Notes: generated by a model from the letters alone, not told the origin. Counted from the stretch's first letter, positions 45,755 through 58,020 are shown. The stretch is DNA of 64,000 nucleotides from PoT sp049331405 (GCF_049331405.1 NZ_CP186274.1:6572001-6636000), one strand, 5' to 3'. Numbers and translations are program-made.

Positions 45755-46417
45755 TCAGGCGCCGGGGCGGCGGAACTCGGGCTTGTAGTCGAAGGGCTCG
45801 CCGGTCAGTTCCTTCCAGGCCTTCTTCTGGTCGTCGGTGAGGAGGGCGGTGGCCTTCTCGAACGATTCCTTGCGGAGGGCGGTCATCTTCTTCATGGCCC
45901 CTTCGCGGTCGTCCTGGAAGGAGGAGCGGAGGTCCTGCATCGAGGAGCGGACGTCCTCGCCGATCTCCTTGATCTTGGACTTCTGGTCGTCGGTCAGCTT
46001 GAGCTTCGACACGACCTGCTCATCGCTGAAGGCCTCGAGGCCGCGCGTCTGGATGGAGATCTGCTCGAGGCGGGTGAGCTGCTCGGGGCTGAGGATGCCC
46101 TTGAGAGCGGCCTTCGTCTCGTCGTTGATCTCCTTGGCGATGGCCATGCCCTTCTCGCGGCGCTCGTCCTGCGAGAGGTCCTGGAACTTCTCCATCATCT
46201 TCTTGCCCATGTCATCGGCGAGCGTCTTGACCTTTTCCGTCGCCTCGTCGCTCAGCTTCAGCTCTTTCTGGACCCCCGAGTTGCGGATGAGGTTGGCCGT
46301 CCCCTGGCCGAAGCCCATGCCCATGCCACGACCACGACCCGGACCCTGGGCATCCGCCGTCGTTGCCGCGAAGACGACCGCGAGGAATGCCACGGACAGA
46401 CTGCCGAACTGGCGCAT
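45755..46417 (-). CDS. Periplasmic Spy/CpxP-like (LTxxQ) helical protein
   Basis: A 220-residue protein. ATG 46417 is chosen for AGGAG seven bases upstream. A signal peptide spans residues ~1–24 (SLSVAFLAVVFAATTADAQ). The mature part is Gln/Lys/Glu-rich and all-helical, with LTxxQ-type repeats: LSPEQLTRLEQI, LTDDQKSKIKEI and LTDDQKKAWKEL. These resemble periplasmic Spy/CpxP-family proteins, which act as chaperones or stress-response dampers. A Gly/Arg/Met-rich stretch (GPGRGRGMGMGFGQG) lies just after the signal peptide. It is convergent with the permease. The assignment to the fold is moderate. Confidence 0.7.
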   Translation of the reverse strand: MRQFGSLSVAFLAVVFAATTADAQGPGRGRGMGMGFGQGTANLIRNSGVQKELKLSDEATEKVKTLADDMGKKMMEKFQDLSQDERREKGMAIAKEINDETKAALKGILSPEQLTRLEQISIQTRGLEAFSDEQVVSKLKLTDDQKSKIKEIGEDVRSSMQDLRSSFQDDREGAMKKMTALRKESFEKATALLTDDQKKAWKELTGEPFDYKPEFRRPGA

Positions 46418-46654
46418 CGCACGCTCCTGGTTCTGAGGAAGCAAGGAATCTTGGGAGGACGGTGTGGGCAATATCTTCGCTCACGACCTGGCGTGAGCAC
46501 TGCCTGGACCCCGGGGCCGCCCGCAAAGCTGGTTGCGAGTCGGCCCCTCTCTGTTAGCGTCGTTTTGACGGGCAGCGGCACGGGAACGCTAAGAAAGCGG
46601 GTAAAGTTTCGTCACCATTGTGACGACGGGGCCGCCGAAGGAGGCTCGAGGTTT

Positions 46655-48103
46655 TCAGGCGGCAGGCCAGATGCGCTGAATCGCTGAGGCGATCTCGATG
46701 TAGATCGGGATTCCGACCGTCACGTTCCAGGAGAAGGTGAGCCCGAGCGAGGCAGCCAGAGGGAGTGTCGGGCTGGCCTCGGGGATTGCCAGGCGCTGCA
46801 CCGCGGGGACAGCTATGTAGGAAGCGGCGCCGCAGAGAACGGCGAAGAGCACGTAGGTCCCCGGCTGGAAATGGGTCCCGGTCAGCATGCTGTACGTGTG
46901 GGCGATGACGATCCCCAGGGGTGCGAACAGGTTCGGCGCCACAAGGCCGAAGATGATGTACCCGAGGCCCGCCGCCTTCAGGTCCTTGAGCTTGCGCGAG
47001 GCCGTCATGCCCATCTCGAGCAGGAAGAGGCAGAGGATCCCCTGGAAGAGGTCGACGAACAGCAAGTCGTCGTCCTTGGTGACCTTCCCTCCCTGGAGCC
47101 CGCTGATGAAGCCGATGGTGATCCCGCCGAAGAGGAGGTAGAGCCCCGAGTTCAAGAAGACCTCGTGCAGCAGTTGCTTGCTGAGGATGCTCTTCTTCTT
47201 GAGCTGCTTCACCGGGATTTCATCGTCGGGCGCGTTCTCGAGCGACAGCTTCCGGACCTCTTCGAGCTCATGGTCGTGATGGCCGTGTGCGCCGATTCTG
47301 GCCGAGGGGATGGCCCTGGGGTTATAGCCAGGCTCGCCCGGCATGTTGCCGAGAGGATCCATCCCGTTGTGCCGCAACTTCGAGACGAGGTAAAGAGCGA
47401 CGAGGCAGCCGGGGATCTCCATCACCGCCAGCATGACAGGCATGTAAGCGTCGAACTTGATGAGGCTGATCGTCAGCACCCCCTGGCAGATCGCGAAAGT
47501 CCCCGCCGAATCCGAGCCGTAGTATCCCGCGACCGTCGCCTTATCGATCTTGCGCATCCGGGTCAGCAGGCTCAGCAGCCAGTACGCGATGATCCCCACG
47601 AAGAAGTTCGTGACGAACCCCGTGAGCATGAAGCCGAGCACGGGCCCGAGCACGTGCGCCTCGAGGTGGGCGAGCTCCTCTCCTCCCTTCCATCCGATCG
47701 CCAGGAGGAGGTAGATCACCAGGGCCTGGTAGACCGTATAGGGGAACTCGAGCTGCACCTTGAGGATGGGCACCAGGAAGCCCATCGCGAAGAAGAGGAG
47801 GAGCGGCTTGAAGAGGTTATGCGTGAAGTTATACCAGAACTTTTGCAGTGGAGATTTCTCGGGTCCGGTGGGGATTGTTACCGCGTCGGCCTCCCTGGGC
47901 ACGATCCCATCCCCCTCCTTCTCCAACGCCGCGGCGCTCGGCGCTTCCTTCTTGGTCGACGTCGCCTCGGCGTCCGGAGCCGCCGCACCATCGGCCGGCT
48001 TGGTGGCCGATGATGGCTCCTCGGCGAGTACGGTCGAGGCGGCGGCGAATATCGCCATCCATCCGCCGACCACCATCAAGAGAGCGTAGCGTCTGATCCT
48101 CAT
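46655..48103 (-). CDS. sbtA: SbtA-like sodium-dependent bicarbonate transporter
   Basis: A 482-residue membrane protein starting at ATG 48103, with GAGGAG eight bases upstream. It carries the SbtA (DUF897) core of about ten helices: NLFKPLLLFFAMGFLVPILKV, GWKGGEELA, GYYGSDSAGTFAICQGVL and SYIAVPAVQRLAIPEA. The family imports bicarbonate with Na+ in cyanobacteria and is also found in other bacteria. The N-terminus has ~85 extra residues: a signal-like stretch (residues ~1–27) and a Glu/Ala/Lys-rich linker, absent from the usual ~370-residue proteins. A cytoplasmic loop is His-rich (GAHGHHDHELEE). No SbtB regulator gene is adjacent. Identity is good; the transported substrate is not proven. Confidence 0.85.
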   Translation of the reverse strand: MRIRRYALLMVVGGWMAIFAAASTVLAEEPSSATKPADGAAAPDAEATSTKKEAPSAAALEKEGDGIVPREADAVTIPTGPEKSPLQKFWYNFTHNLFKPLLLFFAMGFLVPILKVQLEFPYTVYQALVIYLLLAIGWKGGEELAHLEAHVLGPVLGFMLTGFVTNFFVGIIAYWLLSLLTRMRKIDKATVAGYYGSDSAGTFAICQGVLTISLIKFDAYMPVMLAVMEIPGCLVALYLVSKLRHNGMDPLGNMPGEPGYNPRAIPSARIGAHGHHDHELEEVRKLSLENAPDDEIPVKQLKKKSILSKQLLHEVFLNSGLYLLFGGITIGFISGLQGGKVTKDDDLLFVDLFQGILCLFLLEMGMTASRKLKDLKAAGLGYIIFGLVAPNLFAPLGIVIAHTYSMLTGTHFQPGTYVLFAVLCGAASYIAVPAVQRLAIPEASPTLPLAASLGLTFSWNVTVGIPIYIEIASAIQRIWPAA

Positions 48104-49527
48104 TCCTCGTCACTCCTCGATATTCCTCAAACGCCGTCTGCGTCGCGGCTCAACCAAAGTAAGAACCGGGCAAGGCCCATGGGACCGGCAAACCTGGATC
48201 GGCAGGCCTCCATCGATGGGGCTTCGCCATGAGCCAGCGGCCCCGGGCTCGGATGGGCGGAGAGGATGATCCCCGCCTATCCGCTCGCACGGTGGCATCA
48301 ACGACGGTTTCGATTTTCAAATCTCGACCCAGCGACGCCGTCTACGACTCCGCGTCGTATCGCCTCGTCTGTGCTCGGCCCGAAGCGGCATCGCCCAGGC
48401 GGATCGATCTCGATCGAACCATCCCCCCCCTCCTCGCCGAAGCCGGACGCCGGGTGCTTTGATAGCCCGTGGTCCGTGGCATCCAGGAATGACCGAGCGG
48501 TCACGTCGCGCAATCCGAGCCAGGGCACGATCCTGTGCTTCGAATCTTGAGACCCGCCGAGGATGGTTCGAAACTCGTTGCGCCATCGTGGGGGGCTCGA
48601 GGATTCCCGAAAGGCCGGCCGGCACGCAAGGGGGGGCGAAACCGTGAGAGTCAGTCTCGACTTGCGGCAAGCTCAGAATTTCGGAACCCGAAACGGGCGC
48701 TCGTCGTCGTTAACTTATCGGCGTCGGTTATGCATCGCAAGGTGGAGCCCTTGCGGTGACACCGGGCACGCAACCTGCGCACCGTCAGGGAGCGAGCCGA
48801 TGACGCTCGATCACACGAGTCGATGCCGGATCCGTCCGCCGCCGATTGCGATGGGGATAGTCGTCGGGAAATGAGAGGGGGAATGGGGGGGAATGGAGTT
48901 GTCTGACGTGAGACTTCGAGGTGTCGGTCGGGCATCTCGCTCGTTGTGCTCGTTCCAAAAGCCTTATTCGGTTAGCCAGGAACGAACGCGGTTAGTCGTG
49001 CCGGGAATGGATGTGAAAGAGTCTCAAACCGTCTTGCGTGATTGCAGGGCGTGTGGATGAGGGACTTGGTTGTGACGCCCGTGTCGCATCCGCCCGAAGA
49101 TCCGGCCTATCTCAGTCCCTTGGCCTCCGCACATCGGATCGACCCAGTTGTCCTTCGAGCGATGATCCTCGATGGCTGCGGAGAACCTCTTCGAGGCGTC
49201 GCCGTCGGTTGGTTCCTGCCCTGCGTCGAGGAGCGTTTGGCGTTCCTCGGTCGCCCCCAGGTGGAGGGCGGAGAGCGAGCGGTGCAGGATGAGGCGCGAG
49301 GTTCTCATTGCCCTGGTGGTGCCGGTTTCCAAGATAATGCCTCCTGGGTGAGCTGAGCTGTCGAGGCTCCGATTCGTCTTTCGACCTCCGGTCGCGACCA
49401 CCCTCGGCCCCGCGGGGGGACCGAGGATGTAACTCCCAGCAGTTAGATCGGCCGTCGCGACCGGGAGGCTTCGACTTCGTCGCCGACTGTCAGATCGCCG
49501 GCGGCGAAGTCGTTTTCTTCGCCATTA
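48104..49527. other. Gene-poor stretch of 1.4 kb
   Basis: No frame here has both a convincing ribosome site and the local codon bias. Several medium-sized frames on both strands look like by-products of GC-rich composition. I saw no tRNA, repeat or hairpin worth naming. Confidence 0.5.
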
Positions 49528-51111
49528 TCAGTTGCCGCCGCGGCTGCCGCGTTGGCCGAACTGACTGTTCCCGACCCCTCGGAGCGTGCTGGCACCCGGG
49601 GTGATCGTTGTGCTGCGGTTCGAACCGAGGCCCATCCTGGGAAGGGAAAAGCTTCGAGTCTGGCCTCCGGCGTTGGTCGAGTGGCCAGCGGCCGACACCC
49701 CAACCTGCCCGCCGGTCGCGCGGCTTCCCATTCGCCCGTTGAGGACGAAGTTGTTGAGGCCCTGGATGCCGGACAGGCCCGCTCCCGTGGTGGATAGGCC
49801 TCGATGAGTGGCCTTCACGGTCGTCGCAACGGAGGCCTGGCCGGGGGTCACGGTGCTGGGGGTGGAGTTGAATTGGCCGTTCGTCGGGATGGGGGCACTG
49901 GTGGTGCTGAAGGTCGGGGCGTTCGTCGGGATGGGCGTCGCCGTTGTGCTGGATGTGGTCAGGACGGGCGTCGCCGTTGTGCTGGATGTGGTCGGGACGG
50001 GCGTCGCCGTGGTGGGGTGCGTCGTCGGGGCACCGCTGGCGTTGGCGAGAATGGACGACGGATCCACCGTGCCGCCCGGCCCGCCAGATCCGTCCGGCCC
50101 GCCGCGGAAGAGCGAGGCCTGATCCGTCGGCCCGCCCGAGTCGGCCCCGAACGGCATCGCCTGGGCCATCATGGGAACGCCACCGAAGCCGAATCCGCCC
50201 ATCGACATGCCCGTTTCTGGACCGAAGATGAGGGAGAACGGGTTGTTCGAAGGATCGAGCGTGGCCTCGTCGCTGCTGGTGCTGGTGCTGTCGCTCCCAT
50301 CGCCGGGGTTGCCGAGCGCGGTCTGGATCGCCGCGTGATCGGCCGCGATCGTCGTCAGGTCGTCGTTGGTGACGTTGGAGTCCGTGACGATCGTCTCGAG
50401 GTCCGTGATCGTCTGGTTGATCAGGTCCTGGTCGGTGATCCCCGCGCTGTTGAGGACGGCCGTGAAGTCGCTCTTGAGCTGCGTGGCCTGGTCTGCGGTC
50501 GGCAACTGCCCCTTGAGGGCGTTGATGTCGTTGATCAGCGTGTTCACTTTGTTGGTGTCCGGCGCGGAGGTCGCGGCGTCCTGGAGCTTCTGGACATCCT
50601 TGCGGACGGCGGCGAGCGCGGCGGGCGTCACCTCGGACTTGTCATTGATCGCCTGCATGTCGGTCTGGAGCTTGTCGAAAGCTGCCTGGGTCGAATCTCC
50701 GGAGCTCGAGGAGGAGTTGCCTGGATCGGACGTGGGATTCGACGGGTCGGTCGAGGACTTATCGCCCGAGTAGAGCCAGCCGAAGATCCCGCTCTGCTGC
50801 GGGACGAACGAGGTCGCGACCAGGTTCGACGTGGCGGCCATCCGGTCCTGGGGGCCGCCATCCCACCCTTGCCAGTTGCCCGGGACCACGCCTCCGTCGG
50901 GGGGAGTGGTGGGCGCCATGGCGGTCGTGGACACGTCGGCCGGCAAGGTCGTCGCGGTGACGTCAGTCTGAGAGGGGCTGGCCGTCGAGAGGAGTTGGCG
51001 AGTTTCGAGCATCTCGCAAATGGGAGCAGTCGTGACCGTCCGGTGACGGATGGTGCCTTCGACCTTGGTTCCCACCGCGAGCTTGACCAACTTTTGCAAC
51101 GACGATTCCAT
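49528..51111 (-). CDS. Exported low-complexity protein with LExRxLLS motif
   Basis: A 527-residue protein. ATG 51111 has GAGG six bases upstream. Residues ~30–42 contain ICEMLETRQLLS, close to the planctomycete LEPR-XLL export motif. The rest is Ser/Thr/Pro/Gly-rich with a helical, Asp/Thr/Lys-rich middle (about 150–270, e.g. AAFDKLQTDMQAINDKSEV), and ends in Gly/Arg/Ser-rich repeats. A TTATP(V/I)(P/L)T(T/N) repeat occurs three times near residues 390–420. No enzymatic domain is visible. It is probably exported and surface-exposed. Codon use is GC-rich as elsewhere. Function unknown. Confidence 0.6.
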   Translation of the reverse strand: MESSLQKLVKLAVGTKVEGTIRHRTVTTAPICEMLETRQLLSTASPSQTDVTATTLPADVSTTAMAPTTPPDGGVVPGNWQGWDGGPQDRMAATSNLVATSFVPQQSGIFGWLYSGDKSSTDPSNPTSDPGNSSSSSGDSTQAAFDKLQTDMQAINDKSEVTPAALAAVRKDVQKLQDAATSAPDTNKVNTLINDINALKGQLPTADQATQLKSDFTAVLNSAGITDQDLINQTITDLETIVTDSNVTNDDLTTIAADHAAIQTALGNPGDGSDSTSTSSDEATLDPSNNPFSLIFGPETGMSMGGFGFGGVPMMAQAMPFGADSGGPTDQASLFRGGPDGSGGPGGTVDPSSILANASGAPTTHPTTATPVPTTSSTTATPVLTTSSTTATPIPTNAPTFSTTSAPIPTNGQFNSTPSTVTPGQASVATTVKATHRGLSTTGAGLSGIQGLNNFVLNGRMGSRATGGQVGVSAAGHSTNAGGQTRSFSLPRMGLGSNRSTTITPGASTLRGVGNSQFGQRGSRGGN

Positions 51112-53395
51112 TCTGAACCTCATCCTGAGCTTGGACCTCGGGACCCCTGCATCGGCCGCCTGCCGAATTCACGGAGATCCTCGTCATCGAGTCGTGGTGC
51201 CGGGTCCTGCGGATGTGATCTCGACGTTCCTGTTATTGGCTTTTCGTTCGGTTCACTCTGTTAAGATTCGTGAGTTAATGTCAATTATCACGACTTTGAG
51301 GACGAGATGCTCCTCGCGCGAGGCTTTGTGGTTGATTGCATTAAAGTTTGGCTATTCCTATCCAATGCGCCCGGCTCCTTCATTTTCTCGAGGTCCCCAG
51401 GCCCTTTAGTATGGGACAATCAATAATAAACGGATACGTTTAGTAGAAAAAAAGATCGCAATTTAGGGAGTCGGATAGATTAGGATTTTCTTTTGTAATT
51501 GCTGCATTCGGCACTTCCGGTCGCAATGCAAATTGATTAGCCTCATTCGCGTGAGGCCGTCCGCCTCGAAGCGAACCATGCTGGTTTATGGGGCGTGAAA
51601 GCACTTGGAGGCGTCGATTTCGCCCCTCTCGGGCTCGCCCGATGGCGATCGACATCTCGGCTGCATTCGATGCCGACTCGCGACCGGTCCTCCACCGAGG
51701 ACCCTATGGGGACAGAACCCGAATCGGGGTCGGGGCGTGAGGCATTGCACGGCCAGCACGAGGCCATGAGCCTTCGCGCTTGGTGTGCAACCCAGGGATC
51801 GGGGACCCTGTTTCGCGTGATTCCCAGGCGGATTCGACATCCCATGCCGGCAGTGGCGATCCGCCGTTGCGGGATCGGCTTCTCGCCAAGGGACGCTGGC
51901 TCAGGCGACTGAGCCTGCATCCTCGCGGTTCGGCGAGCCTCGAACGAGAGTCGGATTCGCGCACGACCGCCAGGCCGCCGGGCTCCCAAGACTCGAAGTT
52001 TGAGTCGCCGGGCCTGACGAGAAGAATGCGAGAGAGGCTTTCGCCCGCGATGAGGCCCAAAGCTCGGTGAGAGAGGGCCGAGAAGTATGTTCAGGAAAGG
52101 GTAGCTGCCAACAACTGATTTAGGCGATGGTGCCGCTCGGCTTGATGAGGAGGATTCAAAAATTCTGGCACCCGTTTGTATCGAGCTGTCCGCATAAAAT
52201 ATCCAGATACTGTGGTTGCCGAAAGCCGCAAGGTTTACCGGGGCGCAGTCTGTCCCCAGGTTTGCCACGATGCGTGAGATTCCTTGAAGCCCGCATCAAC
52301 TTTGGTTGGTGAAAGTTTCGACATCCTTTGCGATCGCCTGTCTCGAAGGTTGAGTCGATGCAGTCTTCCATGGGACAGCCCTTGGGAGCGAGCCTTCAAG
52401 ATTCGCTCCTGTTAATAACCCAGATGTGAGAATAACTGGAAAAGAATGACACAAAGTCGTCGGGCCGACGTAGTCCTGGGAAGATCCCCTCGACACGGTC
52501 GGACAGACGCTTGACAACTCACACTTTCAAAGGAGGAAAATGTGCCGACCTGCTTGAATGGTTAAATAGTCTTGGAGACAAAAGGTAATTTCACGAAATT
52601 GGCGAAATCCGCGGCCCTTGCCGAGGCATTTATTTCTAACCCTGGTAAGACCTTCTGTTCCGACGTCGGACTAAGACAGCCTCGCCGCCCCTTGACTCGA
52701 GGCGGACACTTCGGGAGACCGGATGCGTTATTCGCCCGCTATCAAAAGCCCACTTGCCGAGCTGGCTTGGCAAGAACGGAAATCGAGGACGAATCCTTGA
52801 GGCCTGGGTATTTACATCAATCTGCAAAAAGACCCTTGGATATTCGTTCGCAATGACCCGGATGGCCTAAATTTGTATGGCCTCATTCGTGAGGATGCTT
52901 TTACGAATCCGTGTCGAGTGGACTTCGAGGACTCAGGACCCAGTCACGGAAAGGCGGGACCTTGCATGCGTGGAAATGGCCGAATTTGTCGATCGATTCG
53001 CGAGGAATCGTGAGGCGTATCTGAAATCGGCGACGGGGTGTGGACCGACGACGTTCCCAGACTCAGTTCAGGCCAGGGAGCCCTAAACCCGTTCCACCCC
53101 CTCGAAATGATCCCGACATGCGGGCTCGCCTCGCGGCGGGATTCCAACTGCCCCCACCGATCCGATGTCCGAGTCACCCTCTCCGGAAAAATCGACGGCG
53201 AGGTTTTCCAAAAGAACGCGTCAAGATCGAGGCTCTTTCGGGAATATTGATCGTCGTTAAGTTCTACTGAGTAAGGAGTTGCGAGTGAAATTCTGGATCC
53301 GGAAAAAAGAATGTCGCGATCGCCTCTCGATCACGGTTCCTAAGGGTGGCGTGAGGTGATACCGAAGTTCACGGTGCGACCTTCGCCAGGACGAG
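51112..53395. other. Gene-poor, partly AT-rich 2.3 kb stretch
   Basis: No complete gene is supported. Frames lack ribosome sites or codon bias. Two features stand out: a strong ribosome site (AAAGGAGG, 52529–52536) followed only by tiny frames that end within 24 bases, and an Rhs-like fragment at 52801–53013 noted separately. AT content rises around 51240–51540 and 52430–52580. Confidence 0.5.
52801..53013 (+). pseudogene. Possible Rhs-core remnant
   Basis: An open stretch bounded by stops reads FVRNDPDGLNLYGLIRED near its middle, reminiscent of the DPDGLNLYxYVxNNP part of Rhs-associated core domains. No full-length gene, start codon or ribosome site is present. It may be the decayed end of an Rhs/YD-repeat gene or chance. 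Weak support only. Confidence 0.25.
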
Positions 53396-54013
53396 GTGAA
53401 CGTGTTCGCAACCCAAACGGCCATCGAGAGTCTGGCAAGTCGAATCCAGCAGGCGTATGCCCTGCGGCAGCCCGGCTGGTATTCGGGATGTTCGGCACCG
53501 GGAGTTTGGACCGCCGCGGCGACGACGCTGTATCGGATCCATCGCGAGGATCCTTCGATCCCGCTCGATCCGGAGTTGTACGTGGCGTCGCAGTCGGTCG
53601 CCGCGACCTTGCCCGACCCCTGGGCCGAGATCGCCCAGATGTCGGCCGGGCGTCGCTACCGGAAACAGGTCCGACGAATCATCGGCACCCTGCGTTGCGA
53701 ACTACGTTCGGAGATCCGCCTCGCCAAGAAAAAAATACACCGCGGTGAGAATATCGCGAAGGTCCTGCTCTCCAGGAGCGAGGTGCTCTCGCCGCTCAGT
53801 CGATTCATCGTCGCCAGGAAGGCCGGCCGAGATGACCTGGCCGAGCGATTGAGGCCGGAAGCCATCGATCAGCACTGGATCTGTCCGCTCTACCGGCAGG
53901 CCAGCCGCGGTCTCGTGCCCTCCGCCTTCTATCCGGTCGCCGACCGGGATGACGACGAGATCCTCCTGGATCTGATGACCGACCCCGTTGATTCGCACTA
54001 CCTCTGGAATTGA
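53396..54013 (+). CDS. Hypothetical protein (205 aa)
   Basis: A 205-residue protein. GTG 53396 or GTG 53402 may be the start; both have AGG-type sites, and the shorter form has a slightly better spacer (GAGG at 53393–53396). The product is predicted mixed-alpha with basic segments (GRRYRKQVRRII, EIRLAKKKIHRGENI) and an acidic C-terminal part (VADRDDDEILLDLM). No signal peptide, membrane helix or known domain. The codon bias is GC-rich like genuine genes. A structured hairpin region follows at 54032–54089. Function unknown; the basic middle could bind nucleic acid, which is speculation. Confidence 0.65.
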   Translation: MNVFATQTAIESLASRIQQAYALRQPGWYSGCSAPGVWTAAATTLYRIHREDPSIPLDPELYVASQSVAATLPDPWAEIAQMSAGRRYRKQVRRIIGTLRCELRSEIRLAKKKIHRGENIAKVLLSRSEVLSPLSRFIVARKAGRDDLAERLRPEAIDQHWICPLYRQASRGLVPSAFYPVADRDDDEILLDLMTDPVDSHYLWN

Positions 54014-54031
54014 TGAGGGTGGGAGATCCGA

Positions 54032-54089
54032 CGCGACGAGCGAGGACGTGAGGGTCATCTCACGTCGGATAGGAAAGCCTCTCGTCGCG
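54032..54089 (+). terminator. Nested hairpins after the 53396 gene
   Basis: An outer stem CGCGACGAG (54032–54040) with CTCGTCGCG (54081–54089) encloses a hairpin GACGTGAG (54045–54052) with CTCACGTC (54059–54066). It starts 19 bases past the stop. A terminator or structured 3' end is likely. Confidence 0.5.
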
Positions 54090-54341
54090 GATTGAGGTCA
54101 AGGAAGAGGCCCTGTTCGTCAGATGAATGAGGACGGACCGTCGGCGTAACGTCTGCGTCGAGGGTACGCACCTCTCGTGCGGGCTCGATGTTCGAGCTCA
54201 CAACCTCAGCAAGTGCCGACCATCACCGGCGCACCGTGCCCCTGCGCCCATCGCGAGCCGCGAGGCCGACGTTTGGGCAGGTGTTGATCCGGAATTCGTA
54301 AATCACCTGGAATCGAAGCGACAAGATAAAGGAGTTTGCTC

Positions 54342-54524
54342 GTGCGAAGCCGACGTTTCCGCCCCACTCTGGATGTGCTCTCCAGCCGTATTGCCCCCTC
54401 GGGCGTCGGTGCCCTCGACGCCGGCACCAGCACCCCGCCCCCCGCGGTCAGCACCAACTCGGGCGGCTTGACCGACCCGCCGCCGATCGCCGTCCCCGCC
54501 CCGCCCGTCCCCCCGCCCCAATGA
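54342..54524 (+). CDS. Small Pro-rich protein with LExR-like N-terminal motif (60 aa)
   Basis: GTG 54342 follows AAAGGAG (54328–54334) with a 7-base spacer, a strong site. An in-frame TTG at 54336 is too close to it. The 60-residue product begins VRSRRFRPTLDVLSSRIAPS, close to the start of the dockerin protein (MRYKPTFDVFEVRIVPS), and continues as a Pro/Ser/Thr/Val-rich tail. It is probably exported or surface-located, but too short for a domain. A terminator hairpin follows at 54565–54609. The ribosome site and shared motif together argue that it is real. Confidence 0.65.
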   Translation: MRSRRFRPTLDVLSSRIAPSGVGALDAGTSTPPPAVSTNSGGLTDPPPIAVPAPPVPPPQ

Positions 54525-54564
54525 GAACCATGCTCCGGACGACATCGTTGAAGACCGACCCAGA

Positions 54565-54609
54565 GGTCATGTGGACCGAAAACTCCTCACGGTTCTCCTC
54601 CACATGACC
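54565..54609 (+). terminator. Perfect 11-bp terminator stem
   Basis: GGTCATGTGGA (54565–54575) pairs with TCCACATGACC (54599–54609), with inner pairing of ACCG with CGGT. It lies 40 bases past the stop of the small Pro-rich gene. Confidence 0.55.
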
Positions 54610-54844
54610 CTGACGAGGCCGACTGCCAAGTTTTCACGATGTTTTTTTTCGACAACGACACACGTTCTGAGGTCGCCAGTTTCGGCTGCTTTTTGTTTAA
54701 TTAGCTAAGTAAAGTAAGCTGGGAAGCTGTTTTCTGGCCTCTCATGCGGTCTGCCCTTCCTCTTATACATCTCTGCACACACTCCCCACTCGCCCTTCAT
54801 TAATTTGGCGCGATCGGAGACTTTCTCCGCCCTCTCCCTTGGGA

Positions 54845-54850
54845 TACAAT
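54845..54850 (+). promoter_or_regulatory. Possible -10 box for the second sigma factor gene
   Basis: TACAAT at 54845–54850, about 110 bases upstream of the sigma gene at 54961, resembles a -10 element. No convincing -35 box accompanies it, so this is a weak call. Confidence 0.25.
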
Positions 54851-54960
54851 ATTTCTCGTGGTGGGAGATAGGGTGCCGGTTGCTAGAGCTTCCTTCTGCA
54901 CTCGAAGGAGTGTTCGCTCGCTCGATCTTCCCCATCTGCACATTGGGGAGGTTCGTTGCG

Positions 54961-55550
54961 ATGACACCGCCACCCCTCGACCCAAGTACACTCTTGGCCC
55001 GAGCCAAAGCGGGGGATGAGGAAGCCTGGGAAGAACTCTTCCATACGTTCTATCCCAAAGTCGTCCGGGTCGTGCGCCGAAAGCTCGACCGTCCCCTCCG
55101 CTCGCTCTACGACTCCACCGATTTCGCCAGCGATGTGATGAAGAGTCTTGCCGCCAATCTGGAACGACTCGACTTCCCATCCATCCATTCGCTCATGGCG
55201 TTTCTCGCCCAGGCCGCCGAGCAGAAGGTGATCGACGAGTATCGCAAGCGTCACACCCTCAAGCGTGATATCACTCGCGAGAGGACCCTGGTCGGCTCCG
55301 ACAGCGAAGGCGATGCGAAAGCGGTCGAGGTGGCTTCGGGAGATCCAACCGCCAGCGAGATCGTGGTGGCCGATGAAGTCCGGGAAGGGTTACTGGCCCG
55401 TCGAGACGAAGAAGAGCGCAAGATCATCGACCTGAAGCATCAAGGTTATTCCAACAACGAGATCGCCGAGCAGATCGGTTGGAATATCAGGAAGGTCCAG
55501 CGCTTCTTCAAGGACCTCGAGGATCGCATGCGCGACATGGGGAGCCCGCA

Positions 55551-55554
<4 letters not shown>
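54961..55554 (+). CDS. ECF-type RNA polymerase sigma factor (kinase-linked, copy 2)
   Basis: A 197-residue sigma factor. ATG 54961 follows GGGGAGG at 54945–54951. The N-terminal region 2 (about 10–95) contains ARAKAGDEEAWEELFHTFYP and VVRRKLDRPLRSLYDSTD; region 4 (about 140–190) contains HQGYSNNEIAEQIGW and a recognition helix NIRKVQRFFKDLEDR. The stop overlaps the start of the next kinase gene (ATGA at 55551–55554), repeating the arrangement seen at 1765–4181. Divergence in sequence suggests an independent regulon. It is probably controlled by the adjacent kinase or a signal through it; no anti-sigma gene is seen. Confidence 0.88.
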
Positions 55555-57995
<2,441 letters not shown>

Positions 57996-58020
57996 GGACA
58001 CGCCGAGATCGCTCCGATCC

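Noticed and set aside
48229..49401. Several medium ORFs in the 48.1–49.5 kb gap
   Set aside because: None has a ribosome site or a coherent protein; they overlap one another on both strands.
52511..52516. TTGACA as a -35 box
   Set aside because: A ribosome site follows within about 12 bases, leaving no room for a -10 element and leader.
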